From Lepeophtheirus salmonis (lineage: Eukaryota; Arthropoda; Copepoda; Siphonostomatoida; Caligidae), in assembly GCF_016086655.4 (NCBI RefSeq), contig NC_052136.2, positions 57,714,492-57,778,491 of the forward strand: 64,000 nucleotides of DNA, read 5' to 3'. Positions 47,097 through 58,216 of the stretch are shown here, piece by piece. How positions within the stretch are numbered: the first letter of the stretch is position 1; each line of letters begins with the position of its first letter. The position numbers and the translations under genes were made by a program. The notes beneath the pieces are model-generated. The model was given only the letters and a program-made list of their open reading frames with translations, had not been told where the DNA came from and made no database searches.

Positions 47097-47289
47097 ATGC
47101 AACGAAACCATCGTTTTTTACGAGAAAAATTTCCGGACTGTGTTATCTCTCGAAGAGGTGATCTCAATTGGCCAACGAAATCTTTGGACTCAACTTCTTT
47201 TGGGGCACATGAAAGATAAGGTCTATGCCAACAGCCCAGCGTCGATACAAGACTTTAAAAATGGAATTCGTGAAGCTATTGATCCTTAG
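47097..47289 (+). pseudogene. DDE transposase C-terminal fragment (different family)
   Basis: It begins at 47097 as MQRNHRFLREKFPDCVISRR then GDLNWPTKSLD. After a frameshift near 47190 it reads LLLGHMKDKVYANSPASIQD and LKNGIREAIDP, stop 47287-47289. This matches the 'ISRRGDxxWPPRSPDLTPLDFFLWG' type of mariner-like transposase common in arthropods. Only the last ~65 residues remain. Confidence 0.7.
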
Positions 47290-47294
47290 TTGAC

Positions 47295-48305
47295 GTAACA
47301 CACATAAAAAAATTATGCTAACCGCTTTATATCTTGTTCTTACAGCAGTTTTGCGATTTTTGAGAATGTTATAACTACAAAATTTTAATTTTGTAAGACA
47401 ATTCCTTTACACAACGTTTACCATGTAATACAAAGTAAGCTGTTGATTTTCTCCTCAACTTAATCCTATGAATATTCATTTTGCTATATATAAGCAATTT
47501 CTTGCTATAGTTTTAATGTATGTCTACTATTAAGTAAATAATTGTTCAATAGTTGGGATTAATGACGTAAATAGCAGTCATATTATCTTGAGATTTTTTT
47601 CATACTTGTGTGTACTTATTTTCATGGATTATACATTAAGGTCGTCATAAAATTTACTTTTATAAGTTAATATAATATTCTTTAGAGCTGTTTCTCTCTT
47701 TAGATTTGTTAAACTTTAGATTTTAATTTTTATAAGAATGTCAGATCCTTGTTTTTCTTGGGAATGTAAAAAAAGTTATCCAGCTATGGAAAAATGGAGC
47801 ATTTATAGTGTGTTCAACTAAGTTCTCATCGAATTTTAAGACAGATTAAATGAATAAAGGTTATCAAAGAAGTTAGACCTAATAAGATATACCCTTTAAC
47901 AACCAGTAACCTTGAATCTTTTATTCATTAAAATATATAAAAAAAGTGAGTGCCCTCTCTATACCATCATAAATTTTGTATGTACTAGTTTTATTTGTAA
48001 GCAATTTCGATGAATACATTTGGAAAAACCATATCCTCCGAAAATTAATTATAAATGCAGAAAGCAATCAATCTTTATTTCCTGTTGTTGGAAGTAGAGG
48101 ACCTTAATAAATATAAAATCAAAGAAGAATGCTAATTTGGTGATAGTCGATAAAACAAAACCATACTGCAGGGAATATGCTCTCTGTATTCATGATATAT
48201 TTTGTTACAGAAAAGAAGGATTATTCTCCGGGAAAGTATTAAGCAGAAAAACTTTAACTACATTCCTGATCAAAAACATATTAAAATTGAATGATACATT
48301 ATAAA
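47295..48305. other. A+T-rich DNA, nothing recognised
   Basis: No supported feature. Confidence 0.5.
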
Positions 48306-48311
48306 TTGTTA

Positions 48312-48825
48312 GTATTCTAGATATTAAATGCGAATGTCGGGAAATCAAACCCAAACCAATGAATGGATTTTAATGAAATTTTTCATTTAAGTTTTTAAGT
48401 CTCAAGAGATGGTTCTGGTAAAAAAAAATGTTATTTAATCCCATTGCAGTCTTTCAATAGCATTCTTCTTAAAAACGATTTTTTTAACTCTCAAACGACT
48501 ATTTCATATAATTCAAAAAGTAAAGAACGTAAAACTATAAAAATTATTCTCGCTTCATGTTGCACACTTTTTGTAAAGGAGATAATAAAAAAAAAAAAAA
48601 AGAGAATAAGACAAAGGATTTTTGACAATAATATGAAAGATGAACGAATAAAAGTTGAACTTGAATATTTTTTCTTCTTTAAACCTTATTCCTTTAAATA
48701 TAAAAGTAATTAGAATAATTTTTTTAAATTTTACAGTCTTTATTTTTTGTATATGAAGCAGAAGGGTTCAGAGTTAATTTTAATTTCGTATTGTCCCGGG
48801 CAACGCCATGCAAACCTATTTTAGT
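48312..48825 (+). repeat. Dispersed repeat R1, longest copy
   Basis: It starts ATTAAATGCGAATGTCGGG, then AATGGATTTTAATGAAATTT, GAGATGGTTCTGG, TTTTTGACAATAATATGAAA, and ends with TGTCCCGGGCAACGCC near 48797-48812. This start/end pair is a well-known style of arthropod dispersed repeat (from memory). Noncoding; an 89-codon frame inside is fortuitous. Confidence 0.75.
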
Positions 48826-48829
48826 AAAT

Positions 48830-49700
48830 ATTAAAGATGTACATAATATCATTTTCCTAATGATGTCGTTTTCCCAGTTTTTTCAGTCATATAATTATGA
48901 TACTTATTTTGGGTCTTATTTAGGGAGGAGAAATGTTTGTATTCACGACCAATATTTTTACTGTTCCATTGATTATTAGTTGATTCCAATATGTTTTTCT
49001 ATATTTGATAAGGCTCACAAAGCCTCCCACTCTTTTAAGGAAGAGATATAACTTGTTAAGTATGAAGATTACAAAACTTGCTGCCCAAATAAAATTATGG
49101 ACATGGAAGAACTACGAACCGTTGGAATTTTTCAACGCTAAGAGTTGTAAAAACTTTGCTTTATTTTTATAACAATTATAACTTTTATTAATTATATCTA
49201 TGAATATCAAACCCAAATATCTATTCAATTCATTTAAAGAAGTCAACTGGTTTGACAAAAATAATATTATAGATTCGATGTAACATTCACTTTTCTTGTT
49301 CAGCAAGAAATAGAACTTGGAGCATTGTTCATAATAGTTCATTGTACATACATAAATATTTTTTTGCTCCATAAAATTAGGGGATTTCATAAAGACTTGT
49401 TTACTTAAAATTATTTATCCTTCCTATTCTTCAGGAGATATAAAAACTTTTTTTAATGAAATAAGTTTATCCAAAAAGCTCTGAATCTTTTTTTTTTTTT
49501 TAACTTACTTATGTTTGATTTAAAAAAAAAATAAAAAAAAAAAGAAGAAAAGAAGATATTTCCTTCATTTATAAACCCATGAGAACTTGTAATTAATGTT
49601 ATCATATCTATCAAAAAAAGAATTAAATCCTGAAATTTGCTCTGAAGTTGATGCATCAGGTTTTTTACTAACAGGGTTAGGAATCATGAGTGTAATAATA
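48830..49700. other. A+T-rich DNA, nothing recognised
   Basis: A 92-codon minus frame (49112-49390) has no motif; poly-T and poly-A runs lie at 49490-49545. Confidence 0.5.
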
Positions 49701-49702
49701 GT

Positions 49703-50600
49703 TTGAAGAGCCTCATTTTCAAGGTGGTCAAGATGAAAAAGGATGGAAAATACCTCTCCAGGATAAAAGGAAGTGGATGGGACAACTTGACAAGGGATTC
49801 TGAATTTTTTGGGGACCTGAAGAAGAAGATCAAGCAGGACCCCACAAAATTCATGAATCGCCTCTCTAACGAGTTTGAAATGGACGAGGGGACAATCAGG
49901 AGGGCTGATAAGGAGGACTTGGGGTTGTCCTCTTACACAAGAACCCCACGTCACCTGTTGACGGACACTCTGAAGGAAAGGATACTGCAGAGGCGCAAGA
50001 AAGTTCGTGCATTGATCAAGGCAAATGGATCCACAGTAAAAAATTTCTCTGGCGAGAAGATTTTCACAGTGGACCAGGTCTACAACCGTTGGAACGACCT
50101 TTGCTTGGAAGATCACCAGAGGAGGTCAAGGGGGTGTTCCGTACAAAAATATCCGGCCCAAACAATGGTCCTGGGGGTCGTGGCGTTTGACGTCAAGAAT
50201 ATGCCTCCCTTCTTTTTTAAGGCTAGGGAGAAAATCGGCTGGAGAATAAATGCAAGGTACTGAGGTTCACCATACTGCCATGGCTCAAGGCCACCTACCC
50301 AGAGGACAACTATGTGTGTATCCAAGATGGCGCTCCCTCACACAAATCGCCCAAATGCCAGAAGTTGTACGCCGACAACATGGGAGATTTTTGGCCCAAG
50401 GACATGTGGCCATCATCTTTGCGGGATTTGAACCCGTTGGACTCTTCTCTATGAAACATTTTGGAGAGGGAGACTAACTGGACATCTCATCTGAACGTGG
50501 ACCCCTGAAGGCCGCCATTGTAAAGGAGTGGAACAACTTGTCCGATAAGTTCATCTTCAACTCCTGCAAAGATTTCCGAATTTGCAAATTTTTCTTATAT
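49703..50600 (+). mobile_element. maT-like (DD37D) transposon, N-terminal two thirds mostly open
   Basis: A 186-codon frame (49703-50263) carries the end of the HTH (FKVVKMKKDGK), LTRDSEFFGDLKKKIKQDP, EFEMDEGTIRRA, LGLSSYTRTPRHLLTDTLKE, then GEKIFTVDQVYNRWND. Here the family SDEK block reads SGEK, so the first catalytic Asp is lost. YPAQTMVLGVVAFD and MPPFFFKAREKIG follow. Past 50230, in a second frame, come LRFTILPWLKATYPEDNYV, IQDGAPSHKS (second Asp), NMGDFWPKDMWPSS and DLNPLDS (third Asp, 37 residues later). A stop follows, then ILERE and helix scraps, ending at about 50590 before the usual RRRVEAVIAAEGGHIE tail. 5' terminal repeat and HTH start missing. Confidence 0.85.
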
Positions 50601-50741
50601 TCAGTTACAATTGTTGTTTGTTTTTGTTTGTCATAATTTGTAATAAGTTTTTCTCAAAATTCCAAATTTGAACTGACTCCCACATATCAAAGTTAAGACA
50701 TTTAATTAAATTGGTATTTTTCTTTATTCGAGAAAAAATGA

Positions 50742-51505
50742 AATATCTCTATAAAAAGAACCACTACTCCCAAAGGCCTTGGCGGGCTTGCAGCAATAGA
50801 TTTAAGAAGCTTTTGAAAATTTCTTTCAGCTGAATGGATTCTGAAATGTTTAAGAAGAGAGGACTTTTGGAACTCTACAGTATCTTCTGATTATTTTAAT
50901 CTCCAATATTCCAACTATGCTGTATGTTCAATAATAAGTAATTTATGTAAACTCAAACATTGGTGCTCCCTCCTTAACACAGTAAAGGATACTTTTTATA
51001 ATATTGAACTAGTCATGGGTGGGTACACTGCTTTAATAGGTGCCTTGATAGAAATTCCCGCTTCTCTCCAGAAAATGCCGGTTTTTTCCTTGGATGCTCT
51101 TTTTAATTACAAGGATAATCTTTTGGCTATGATTACGCATAAAAAAAAATTCTAAAATGTAGAAGATACGACATGGGCATACTAATAATTTTTCTATGAA
51201 GCTTTCTTTAAGACAGCAGCTCGCTAAGATAAAAGTTGTATCAATAATAAAAATGTCTTGTGAATCATTAATACCACTGATTAAAAAATTTTTAAAGAGG
51301 AGAAGCATACAGTTAACTGAAACACAAGCCTATAATAGTTTTTCGAACCCATTGTTGACTCCTTCTGAAAAATGGTTTTTTTACCGTGTGATTACTGTAC
51401 CCCTGGAAGTGTCAGATTTTGTAACCCACGACAAACTTTGCAACTTTTGTAGAGAAGAGCAAGAAACAAAATCTAACATTCGATATTAATGTAAAACACC
51501 GCAGC
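50742..51505 (+). mobile_element. LINE ORF2 C-terminal fragment (plus strand)
   Basis: The plus strand reads GLGGLAAIDLRSF from 50775 (the 'KGGLGLxDLR' RT thumb motif of non-LTR elements). After one stop it gives AEWILKCLRREDFWNS, LCKLKHWCSLLN, GYTALIGALIEIPASLQKMP to a stop near 51150. A second frame, 51196-51489, has LTPSEKWFFYRVITVPLEV and a CCHC-type ending LCNFCREEQETKSNIRY then CKTPQPIY. The His of the usual C-x2-C-x-H-x-C ending is Asn here. The 3' side is cut by the transposon fragment at 51513. Confidence 0.7.
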
Positions 51506-51512
51506 CAATATA

Positions 51513-51690
51513 CAGGGTTCGGAAGCAAAATGTGGACTGAATGACTGACTTTAGAAAAATGTCAATAATTTTATTATTTGATAATTAATTTCGAAATTTT
51601 GTTTAACAAAACTTTGAGACACGGCCTTTGTAAACATTTTCACTCAATATGGCCGCCCTCAGCAGCAATCATGGCCTCCACAAATTTCGG
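51513..51690 (-). mobile_element. 3' end of a 14484-family transposon
   Basis: It begins after TA (51511-51512) with CAGGGTTCGGAAGCAAAATG, about 80% identical to 14484-14625. On the minus strand it encodes only the transposase tail KFVEAMIAAEGGHIE, stop 51640-51642, and breaks off near 51690. It sits between two LINE fragments of opposite strand. Confidence 0.8.
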
Positions 51691-51734
51691 ATCGGTAGTC
51701 ACTACCCAATTAGTTTCTGACGTCCAAACTTATA

Positions 51735-51900
51735 ATTTATCTTTTAATTTTACTTGACACATTCTTACAATAAGACTCACCCTATTACACTCGTAGAAAA
51801 TATGTGTTGACATTTCTATTTTCTGGCTACAAAATGTGCAGTTCATACTCTCATCCTCGTTCGTCAATGATGTTTTTTTCTTTAATATTCCTTTAAGTGT
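51735..51900 (-). mobile_element. LINE C-terminal zinc-knuckle fragment (minus strand)
   Basis: The minus strand reads TNEDESMNCTFCSQKIEMST then HIFYECNRVSLIVRMCQVKL, a C-x2-C-x8-H-x4-C ending typical of some non-LTR reverse transcriptases. Upstream coding is lost. It is related in type to the plus-strand ending at about 51440-51505. Confidence 0.6.
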
Positions 51901-51990
51901 TGAGATGGAAACAACTTAGTATTACATTTAATTCATCTGACCCTGAAATATTCTTTGAAGTATGTATACATAAAGTATATTTCTTTATCT

Positions 51991-52078
51991 AGGAACAACC
52001 GGGGCGCGAACTTACTTACATTGAGCTTAAGAAAATCATTTCCTCCAACCCTGTTGTCCATTGAGCTACGTAGTTCCA
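51991..52078 (-). repeat. tRNA-derived SINE-like element, copy 2
   Basis: The minus strand starts GGAAC and ends GTTCC (acceptor-like pairing). It has GTAGCTCAATGG (A-box like), an expanded middle with ATTTTCTTAAGCTCAATGT, and GTTCGCGCCCC (B-box like). It aligns along its whole length with 33850-33931. The B-box is off consensus, so it is not scored as a functional tRNA. Confidence 0.65.
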
Positions 52079-52084
52079 TTAATA

Positions 52085-53860
52085 TTTGAACATGTATTAC
52101 ACACTTTATTAAATTTACTAAGTCATTACAATGATTTCGTTTACAATTTAAGCGCTCTATGATTTTTTTTGTATATGGTACTCCAATATAAATTATAAAA
52201 CTTATCCACTAAGCAGGATTATATTTTTTTAAATTGAGTTATTTTAACAAGTGAAAGAAATATATTTAATTTATTGTAGTACAAATGAATTTTTGACAAA
52301 AGAATTTGACTGATAATTTTTCGATTATGACTTTGGAGCAAAAATTTACCAAAATGAATGGCCAAATCATTGTAAAAATTAAAAGTAATAAATAAAAAAA
52401 TCAATTTATATTCAAAATGTTTGATAATTGAAATTTTATACTCTTGTTTTCAATATTTTATTTTAGAAAATGTGTTACAATTATTTCCTAGAATTAAGAT
52501 ATAATTCCATTTTTCTTTTGAATTTGATCCATAGCTCAGTTTGTTGCAGGACTACTTATTTTTTATTGGGTAAAAAGGCTTCATCCAACAGATGTGAATA
52601 TGACAAGACAAGAATATATAAAATTGTATATGTATGCTTATTTTTATCAATGATTACTTCTCAGTTCGAATATTGTTAAAAAAGATGTAAGGGTAGCTAT
52701 GGACGATGAATGGAGTCTACCTACCCACGTCAGTGACAGATGTATTTCTTCATCCTCTCCATTTTTTCCTTCACTTAACGGGGTATTTTTATAAATATAT
52801 TGTTCATATCTGAACTCTGAGAGAAATGAGTTAAATATGGATGCCAAAAAGTTTTATTTAAAAGGGAAAAAATTTAAATTTTTTATGTGTGGATATCAAG
52901 TAAGTAAAGTTTATGTAAAAGTAGATAAATTGACAAAAGAAAAGGCTACTTCCATTTAAATATATAAATACCTGTATAATTAAATTCCGTTTAGAATAAG
53001 TTACGATTGAATTTAACATTTCCAAAATTTATCTCCATATATTATATCCTTCCTTACTTCACTTACAGTTATTTCGCGTGTGTAACATATTTTGGCTCCT
53101 TGTAAATTCTTAATTTATCGTATAATTCTTGTATACATTTTTTGGGGGGATTTTACTTCATTAGCTTTTGAGTTATTAACCAATTCTACAATTAATAATC
53201 GAGGTTTCAAAGAATTTTTTTAAACGTTCTTATTATTTATCTACCATAACGATGAAGATGGAAGTGGAGTGGGAAATTTTGTAATAACATCCAATTAACA
53301 TTTTAAGTTATTAAACAATAAAAATCTGTATTAATCTAACATAATCGTATATTACTGACCTAAGATAACTTTGTCTGAATTTTTATGTACGTACGAAGGA
53401 GTTTCAAATATAGCGCCCCACTTCAGAACAAACAATTGAGGAACAACCCCAATATTTAAAGTTTCTTATAAATATATACATTAATTGCCATATATTGCAA
53501 TTACGAATGGTACATTATTTATTCCTGAAATAAATTTACATTCCGCAAATTCTTCATCGGAAAAGAAAATCACTTGCCCGACATGATGTTTGATATCATT
53601 ATGAAGACTCTTATTCGGAATTGCCTCTCCTTAAACCTCTTAAACTTCCGCCATTCACACAGTAATCTAACTTAAAGCTAAGGTTCAATCTCTTACTTTA
53701 AAATTGAAAAAAAAAACGAGTTAAATGCTTTTCTCATTGTTCAGAATGTAGTTAAAGATGGTCTGGATTTACCTGAACGACCCTGTAGTATGAATTTTTA
53801 TTCATAATAAGTTTTTGACCATGTTTTATTTACATTCGTCTCAAAATCAATTAATACCCT
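52085..53860. other. A+T-rich DNA without recognised gene
   Basis: Frames of 60-69 codons have no motifs. Nothing supported. Confidence 0.5.
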
Positions 53861-53865
53861 CATGG

Positions 53866-53918
53866 CATTGTTGCCACGACCCCATTTGGGGTCGAGACCC
53901 ACGGCTGAGAACTACTGA
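53866..53918 (+). repeat. hAT-like transposon end
   Basis: It contains GACCCCATTTGGGGTC (hairpin) followed by GAGACCCACGGCTGAGAACT ACTG. The 'GGTCGxGACCCACxGGxTGAGAACxACTG' pattern is a familiar hAT subterminal sequence (from memory). No transposase and no facing end were found. Confidence 0.5.
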
Positions 53919-53934
53919 ATTATAACAAAATATT

Positions 53935-54890
53935 ATTTACAAAATGAAACAATTTTTTCTCAATGTACTTTTTTCAAATAATCTTGGGTATAAAATATAA
54001 TAGTATTTAATTTGTTCACTTTAGGCTAACTATCGTTTTATATTTGTATAATAAATTTTAATTTTGGCGTGACTCAACACCCCAGTGAAGGGTTTGTGTT
54101 AGAATTAGAAAAAAAACTGATAGGTAAGGGAAGTCAACTAATAATAAATATGTATAATTAAGGGAATGAATATAATAATAAAATCCAAATATTCAAAGTG
54201 GGATGAAATATTACTTTTATAAAGTTAACTACAATTTGTTTTGTTTTTAAAAATATGAAATCAAAAATTCCTATTGACAATTCTATTGAATAAATATACT
54301 TCGTTTAAGCAAATAAAATCAAGTTTGGAGCAGTAAGTAAATAAAAGCGAACCAAAATAATTGAAGAACTCTTGTCACTGAAATATAAATTTGTTGAATA
54401 TTAATTTAAGAGATATGCAAAAAATAAAAGAAGAAAAATAAGTTTGATTATAATAATAACACACTTTCTGCAACAATTCTAATCAAGTTACCCTCATCAC
54501 CAAATGTGCACTTTACATAATATATGTAAATCAATCTTTATGATTGGTAACTCGATATTATGGCTTAAATATTCATTCAAATAAATATGTACCAGATTTT
54601 AACATACCTACACTGTAGGTAGTGTACATAGGTTCGTTCACAAACTGAATTCAAGCAATATTAATTTTGTGGAGAGAAACAAATTAATAATTGATTAATT
54701 GATCGATTTTTCTTCTTCAAAGTCACCCTTATAAACTCAAATATATCTTATATAATTCAAATGTTATTAGTAGATATCAAAGTATTTTATTTTCACGATG
54801 GTCAGTATGGTCTTGCTGGGATTTTTACACAACTTTTGACTCTTTCATGATAAATAATAACCTTAATTAGGTAGACAAATTATCTTCTTC
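53935..54890. other. A+T-rich DNA, nothing recognised
   Basis: No supported feature. Confidence 0.5.
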
Positions 54891-54895
54891 GGGAG

Positions 54896-55135
54896 CTGAA
54901 TTGTTTTTGTTAGATAGTTTGCTCAAACTGGCAACAGTCGGAAAAAATTGAATCAATTGACGGATTCGTAGTCCCAAAATATTTGGAAACGGCACGGAGC
55001 CCTCCTTGGAATCCATACAGTCAGAGACAGCATAACAATTGCTCCAACTCTGAGACTCAGCGAAACGCTCCTTTACAAGGTTAGGAGGGAATTTAAGGCC
55101 TCTAAAGGTCATGCAGACGAAGAAAATTACCCCTA
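54896..55135 (+). mobile_element. 5' fragment of a 20627-family transposon
   Basis: It shares the TTGTTAGATAG.TTG..CAAAC subterminal block, then encodes IESIDGFVVPKYLETARS with a frameshift, then GL.ETFLYKVRREFKASKG-type sequence, ending near 55110. The left terminal repeat and everything after the HTH are missing. The opposite-strand frame there is a shadow. Confidence 0.7.
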
Positions 55136-55139
55136 ATGC

Positions 55140-56245
55140 TAGGTCGAAAGGGAATGCTTTATTAAATGTTAAGAGTTACCTAGCAAAAAAATATAACTGT
55201 AGCAAAAGCCGTGATTACCGAGGATATTCGTGCTATTTAAACTTCGGCGGTTTCAAGATACGGAGCGTTCGAATTGGAGATCCCTAAGATGATAGAGTGT
55301 GCAAGGAACTGGGATTCCTCTGATATTATTATATTAAATATAATCCATCAAACACATCAAGATATTTTTGGACTTTACAGAAAATACTTAAAATTTTTAG
55401 AAAGAACAAAAAAAAAAAAAAAAAAAAAACCGAGCTAGTTGTTAGTTTAAAAACAAATTTGCTCTTAATTTTGCAAATTATTATATATTGATTTTAGATA
55501 CTAATGTTTTTAAATTGGAGATATTAATATTCTATATTTGAAAGTCTTAATCTGGTGAATAAAATTTAAACAATAGTGTTTAAATGTAAATATTAATGCA
55601 TCTTCACTTCAATTATTTGCTATCTAAATATAAGTTTAAAAAAATCAATTTTGTATTACAAATCTACAATAGTTTAAAGGTTGTTTTAATATTGATCACA
55701 CATTTCCAATTTCTCAAAATATATTCCATTTTAATCTCAATTTATGGATGTACGTACATTGTACATACATAAGTAGGTATTTATCGATCATATTTCTTCA
55801 TCATTTACAAAAATCTCCCTCCCTCAAGAAAAATAAGAAGAAAAAAATGTTAAAGGGGGTTGAAAGTTGTGTCATTATAATCTTTAAAAATAAAAAAAAA
55901 TGACGAAATATCATAGCGTGTGTCTGTTTTTTATTTTTTTGTAAGGGAGTTATTCAAAAAAATAAATATTCTGATATTTTCCTAAGGAGATACATATTTA
56001 TTTTTAAAGGGATTGACAAATTTGTTATAAAAATATAATCATTTCCTATTACTCTCTCAATTTTTTTTTCTTTGTTTCTTTTATCCCATATAAACCTATT
56101 CAAAAGTATACTTTCTTGATCAATCAATACTTTGCATCAAAAAAAAAAAAGCTTAAAGTATGCTAAAAAGGTAAAATGTACACTTTAAAAAAGTTCATTT
56201 ACAGCATTGTATTTGGTGACGCCATTTGTTTTTTACAGGGTCCCA
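55140..56245. other. A+T-rich DNA, nothing recognised
   Basis: A 20-base poly-A lies near 55410. The first 190 bp might continue the element above but no motif is readable. Confidence 0.45.
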
Positions 56246-56247
56246 AA

Positions 56248-56510
56248 ATGGAAATAAAAAAGAGAAAATTTGATATATTCTTCGGTGAGGTGAAAGGCGG
56301 ATTTATGTACCCAATAAAATATCGAATTTTATAGCACAGCAATGGTTCCAACGATTCCGTTCTGGGATTTGGACGTCGAAAATGTCGATAAAATAATGGA
56401 AATCCTGGATTTGGACCAACACTTGTTCTATTACCCAGGAACTGAAAATAAGCCAGAAACCCGTCTGGAACCATCTAAATCAGATAATCCTAACTAAAGT
56501 GCCATTTGTG
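56248..56510 (+). pseudogene. mariner transposase N-terminal fragment
   Basis: It starts MEIKKRKFDIFFGEVKGG at 56248. After frame changes it gives QQWFQRFRSGIWT, VENVDKIMEILDLDQH and SITQELKISQKPVWNHLN. This is the paired-HTH region of an irritans/mariner-type transposase. The APRSGRPV linker between the two helix sets is deleted and the catalytic domain is absent. The longer open frame on the opposite strand is a shadow. Confidence 0.75.
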
Positions 56511-56716
56511 ACTAATTTGGGTAGTTGTTGGACAAAAAGTATAGCTTGAATATGCGATTGTATGTTAAACAAGACTTTAAAATAAAATGTGATAACTTTT
56601 GAATAATACTTTTTTATATATTTTATTATCTAAGTATCAAAATTGCCTATTATAGTGGCAGTAAAGAGAAAAATCTAAGTGCGTGGCCGGCGAAATAAGA
56701 ATATACACTCCCATCC

Positions 56717-56876
56717 AATGTTGTGTCAATCCTTTTTTATTCGGCTCAATCCAGTCTAGTCTTAGGATTGGTCCTTCAGACTGTCGGTTCTTCGGACTGT
56801 GAATACTACCAACTGATTAAAAAAAGAAAAAGAAATGTTGAGAGATACCGTCACTGAACTGGACTGACACAACATT
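56717..56876. mobile_element. 160-bp MITE, copy 2
   Basis: AATGTTGTGTCAATCC (56717-56732) and the inverse of GGACTGACACAACATT (56861-56876) match 15/16. The length is the same 160 bp as copy 1 at 1622, with the same GTTGTGTC core. The interior is rich in GACTG/GGTCC palindromic motifs. Noncoding. Confidence 0.7.
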
Positions 56877-56879
56877 TCT

Positions 56880-57870
56880 CCATCTATCAATGTTTCATGT
56901 TAACATTAATAAAATTTTACAAATAGAAATTTATCAGGATTTAAAATAATTTTCTTCTGTCGGTATTTTTCCAAAATCCTTCTGACTTTACGGATATGAT
57001 CTTCCAAATCCCTTGATACAGTTAAAACATCAGCAACCACTCTAAATATTTCTGGTAAATTATCCAAAATTTCATCTCCACGTAAGCAATATGTATCTCC
57101 AGTTCTAACAAACCCCATTGATGCTGTATTAAAAACATGTTTCCCCCAAGGAGTCATAAAACAAGTCAAATGCCTGGATTTTTCATCTAATTCAATTTTG
57201 CCAATAACCTTGTTTTGCATTCATTTTTGTAAAAAATCTGCCCTTTTTAGGTAAACTCAAAATAACTTCTCTTGAAGTCCCCATTGGATGAATTGGTCGA
57301 CAAACTTGATCATTCATTTTTTTTAAATCAACGCAAAGTCTAACTTTCTCCATTTAATTTTGGAACTAAATTTTCAATAAGATCCATGATTTCTTTTAAA
57401 CAAATTTCTTTATCCAATTCGATTAAAATGGCATGCTCTATCTTATCAAGCATTTTCAGAGAACACAATGACTGCCTTTTTCTTGATTTCATTCTGATCC
57501 CCAAATCCAAGAGCCAATACATAATTATCCCCTAAAGTCTTCTAATTTAGAAATTCTTCTTATTCTATGTTTTCTTCCAGCAAGGTGGAGATTTGATATG
57601 TATTTTCATGTGTTGATATATTTTTGTGACACCACAGGTCGTTCTTCTATTTTATCAGAACTTTTGCAAATAAATACTTGAAACATTGTTTCCATTTCAC
57701 GGTGTTGTTCATCTCTTCTGATGGAATCTTCAGGAGCTTGCTTTCTATTTATTTCTAACATTTTAATCTTCTCTATCAAACCTCGATGTTTTTCTTCTAA
57801 TTCACCCTTCGTAGGCATTCTAGAATCTTTTTGTTAACTAAATCTTCAAAATCCTTCTAACTGCGCCATG
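56880..57870 (-). mobile_element. Ty3/Gypsy-like LTR retrotransposon fragment
   Basis: Minus strand. A gag-like start MPTKGELEEKHRGLIEKIKM (57818) is followed, after loss of the rest of gag and protease, by RT sequence: ENLVPKLNG, PIHPMGTSREV, FFTKMNAKQGYWQ (catalytic Asp to Asn), then a 104-codon frame (57220-56906) with ELDEKSRHLTCFMTPWGKHV, GDTYCLRGDEIL, VVADVLTVS (from VVDDxL) and LEKYRQKKIILNPDKFLF. The active-site YxDD equivalent is altered. TGGCGCAGTTAGAAGG just upstream of the start (about 57857-57872) may be a primer-binding site, but no LTR pair was found. Confidence 0.85.
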
Positions 57871-57974
57871 TTATATTTAAAGTGATCCAATAATGAATAT
57901 GACTGATCTTATTTATACCACTATATAATTATATCATTCACTAATAATCAATACATTAAGTAGTCTCTAGGGGC

Positions 57975-58203
57975 TTCAATCAAGAAGAAGTGGACCTAGT
58001 TCGAGTCTGACTACACTGTCAAGATATGCAAGGGATTAAGGCCTCGTTTTGAGGCAATTGTTTGAGCTGAGGCCTCACGTATTGAATAAAAGTTGTGCCA
58101 AGCACTTTTTTCCGATGATTTTTTTATATAAATGTCTCTACAGATCCGTTGGTCTAAATTTTACTTTGGAAAAATTGAAAAAATAAAGATAAGATTAACC
58201 CTG
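57975..58203 (+). mobile_element. 3' end of a Tc1/maT-like transposon
   Basis: The plus strand encodes the transposase tail (YTVKICKGLRPRFEAIV, one stop, AEASRIE, stop 58087-58089). About 115 bp on, it ends in a terminal repeat AGATTAACCCTG followed by TA (58204-58205). The rest of the element is missing. Confidence 0.7.
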
Positions 58204-58216
58204 TATATAATAATTA

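Noticed and set aside
49565..50116. 183-codon minus-strand open frame
   Set aside because: It is the shadow of the plus-strand transposase at 49703-50263; its 'PPDCPLVHFKLVREAIHEF' is the reverse reading of the conserved N-terminal region.
51991..52078. Functional tRNA gene
   Set aside because: Despite acceptor-like ends and box-like motifs, the anticodon arm is enlarged and two diverged relatives exist in the window, so a repeat family is more likely.
56199..56474. 91-codon minus-strand open frame
   Set aside because: The plus strand of the same interval encodes recognisable mariner N-terminal blocks; the minus frame has none.
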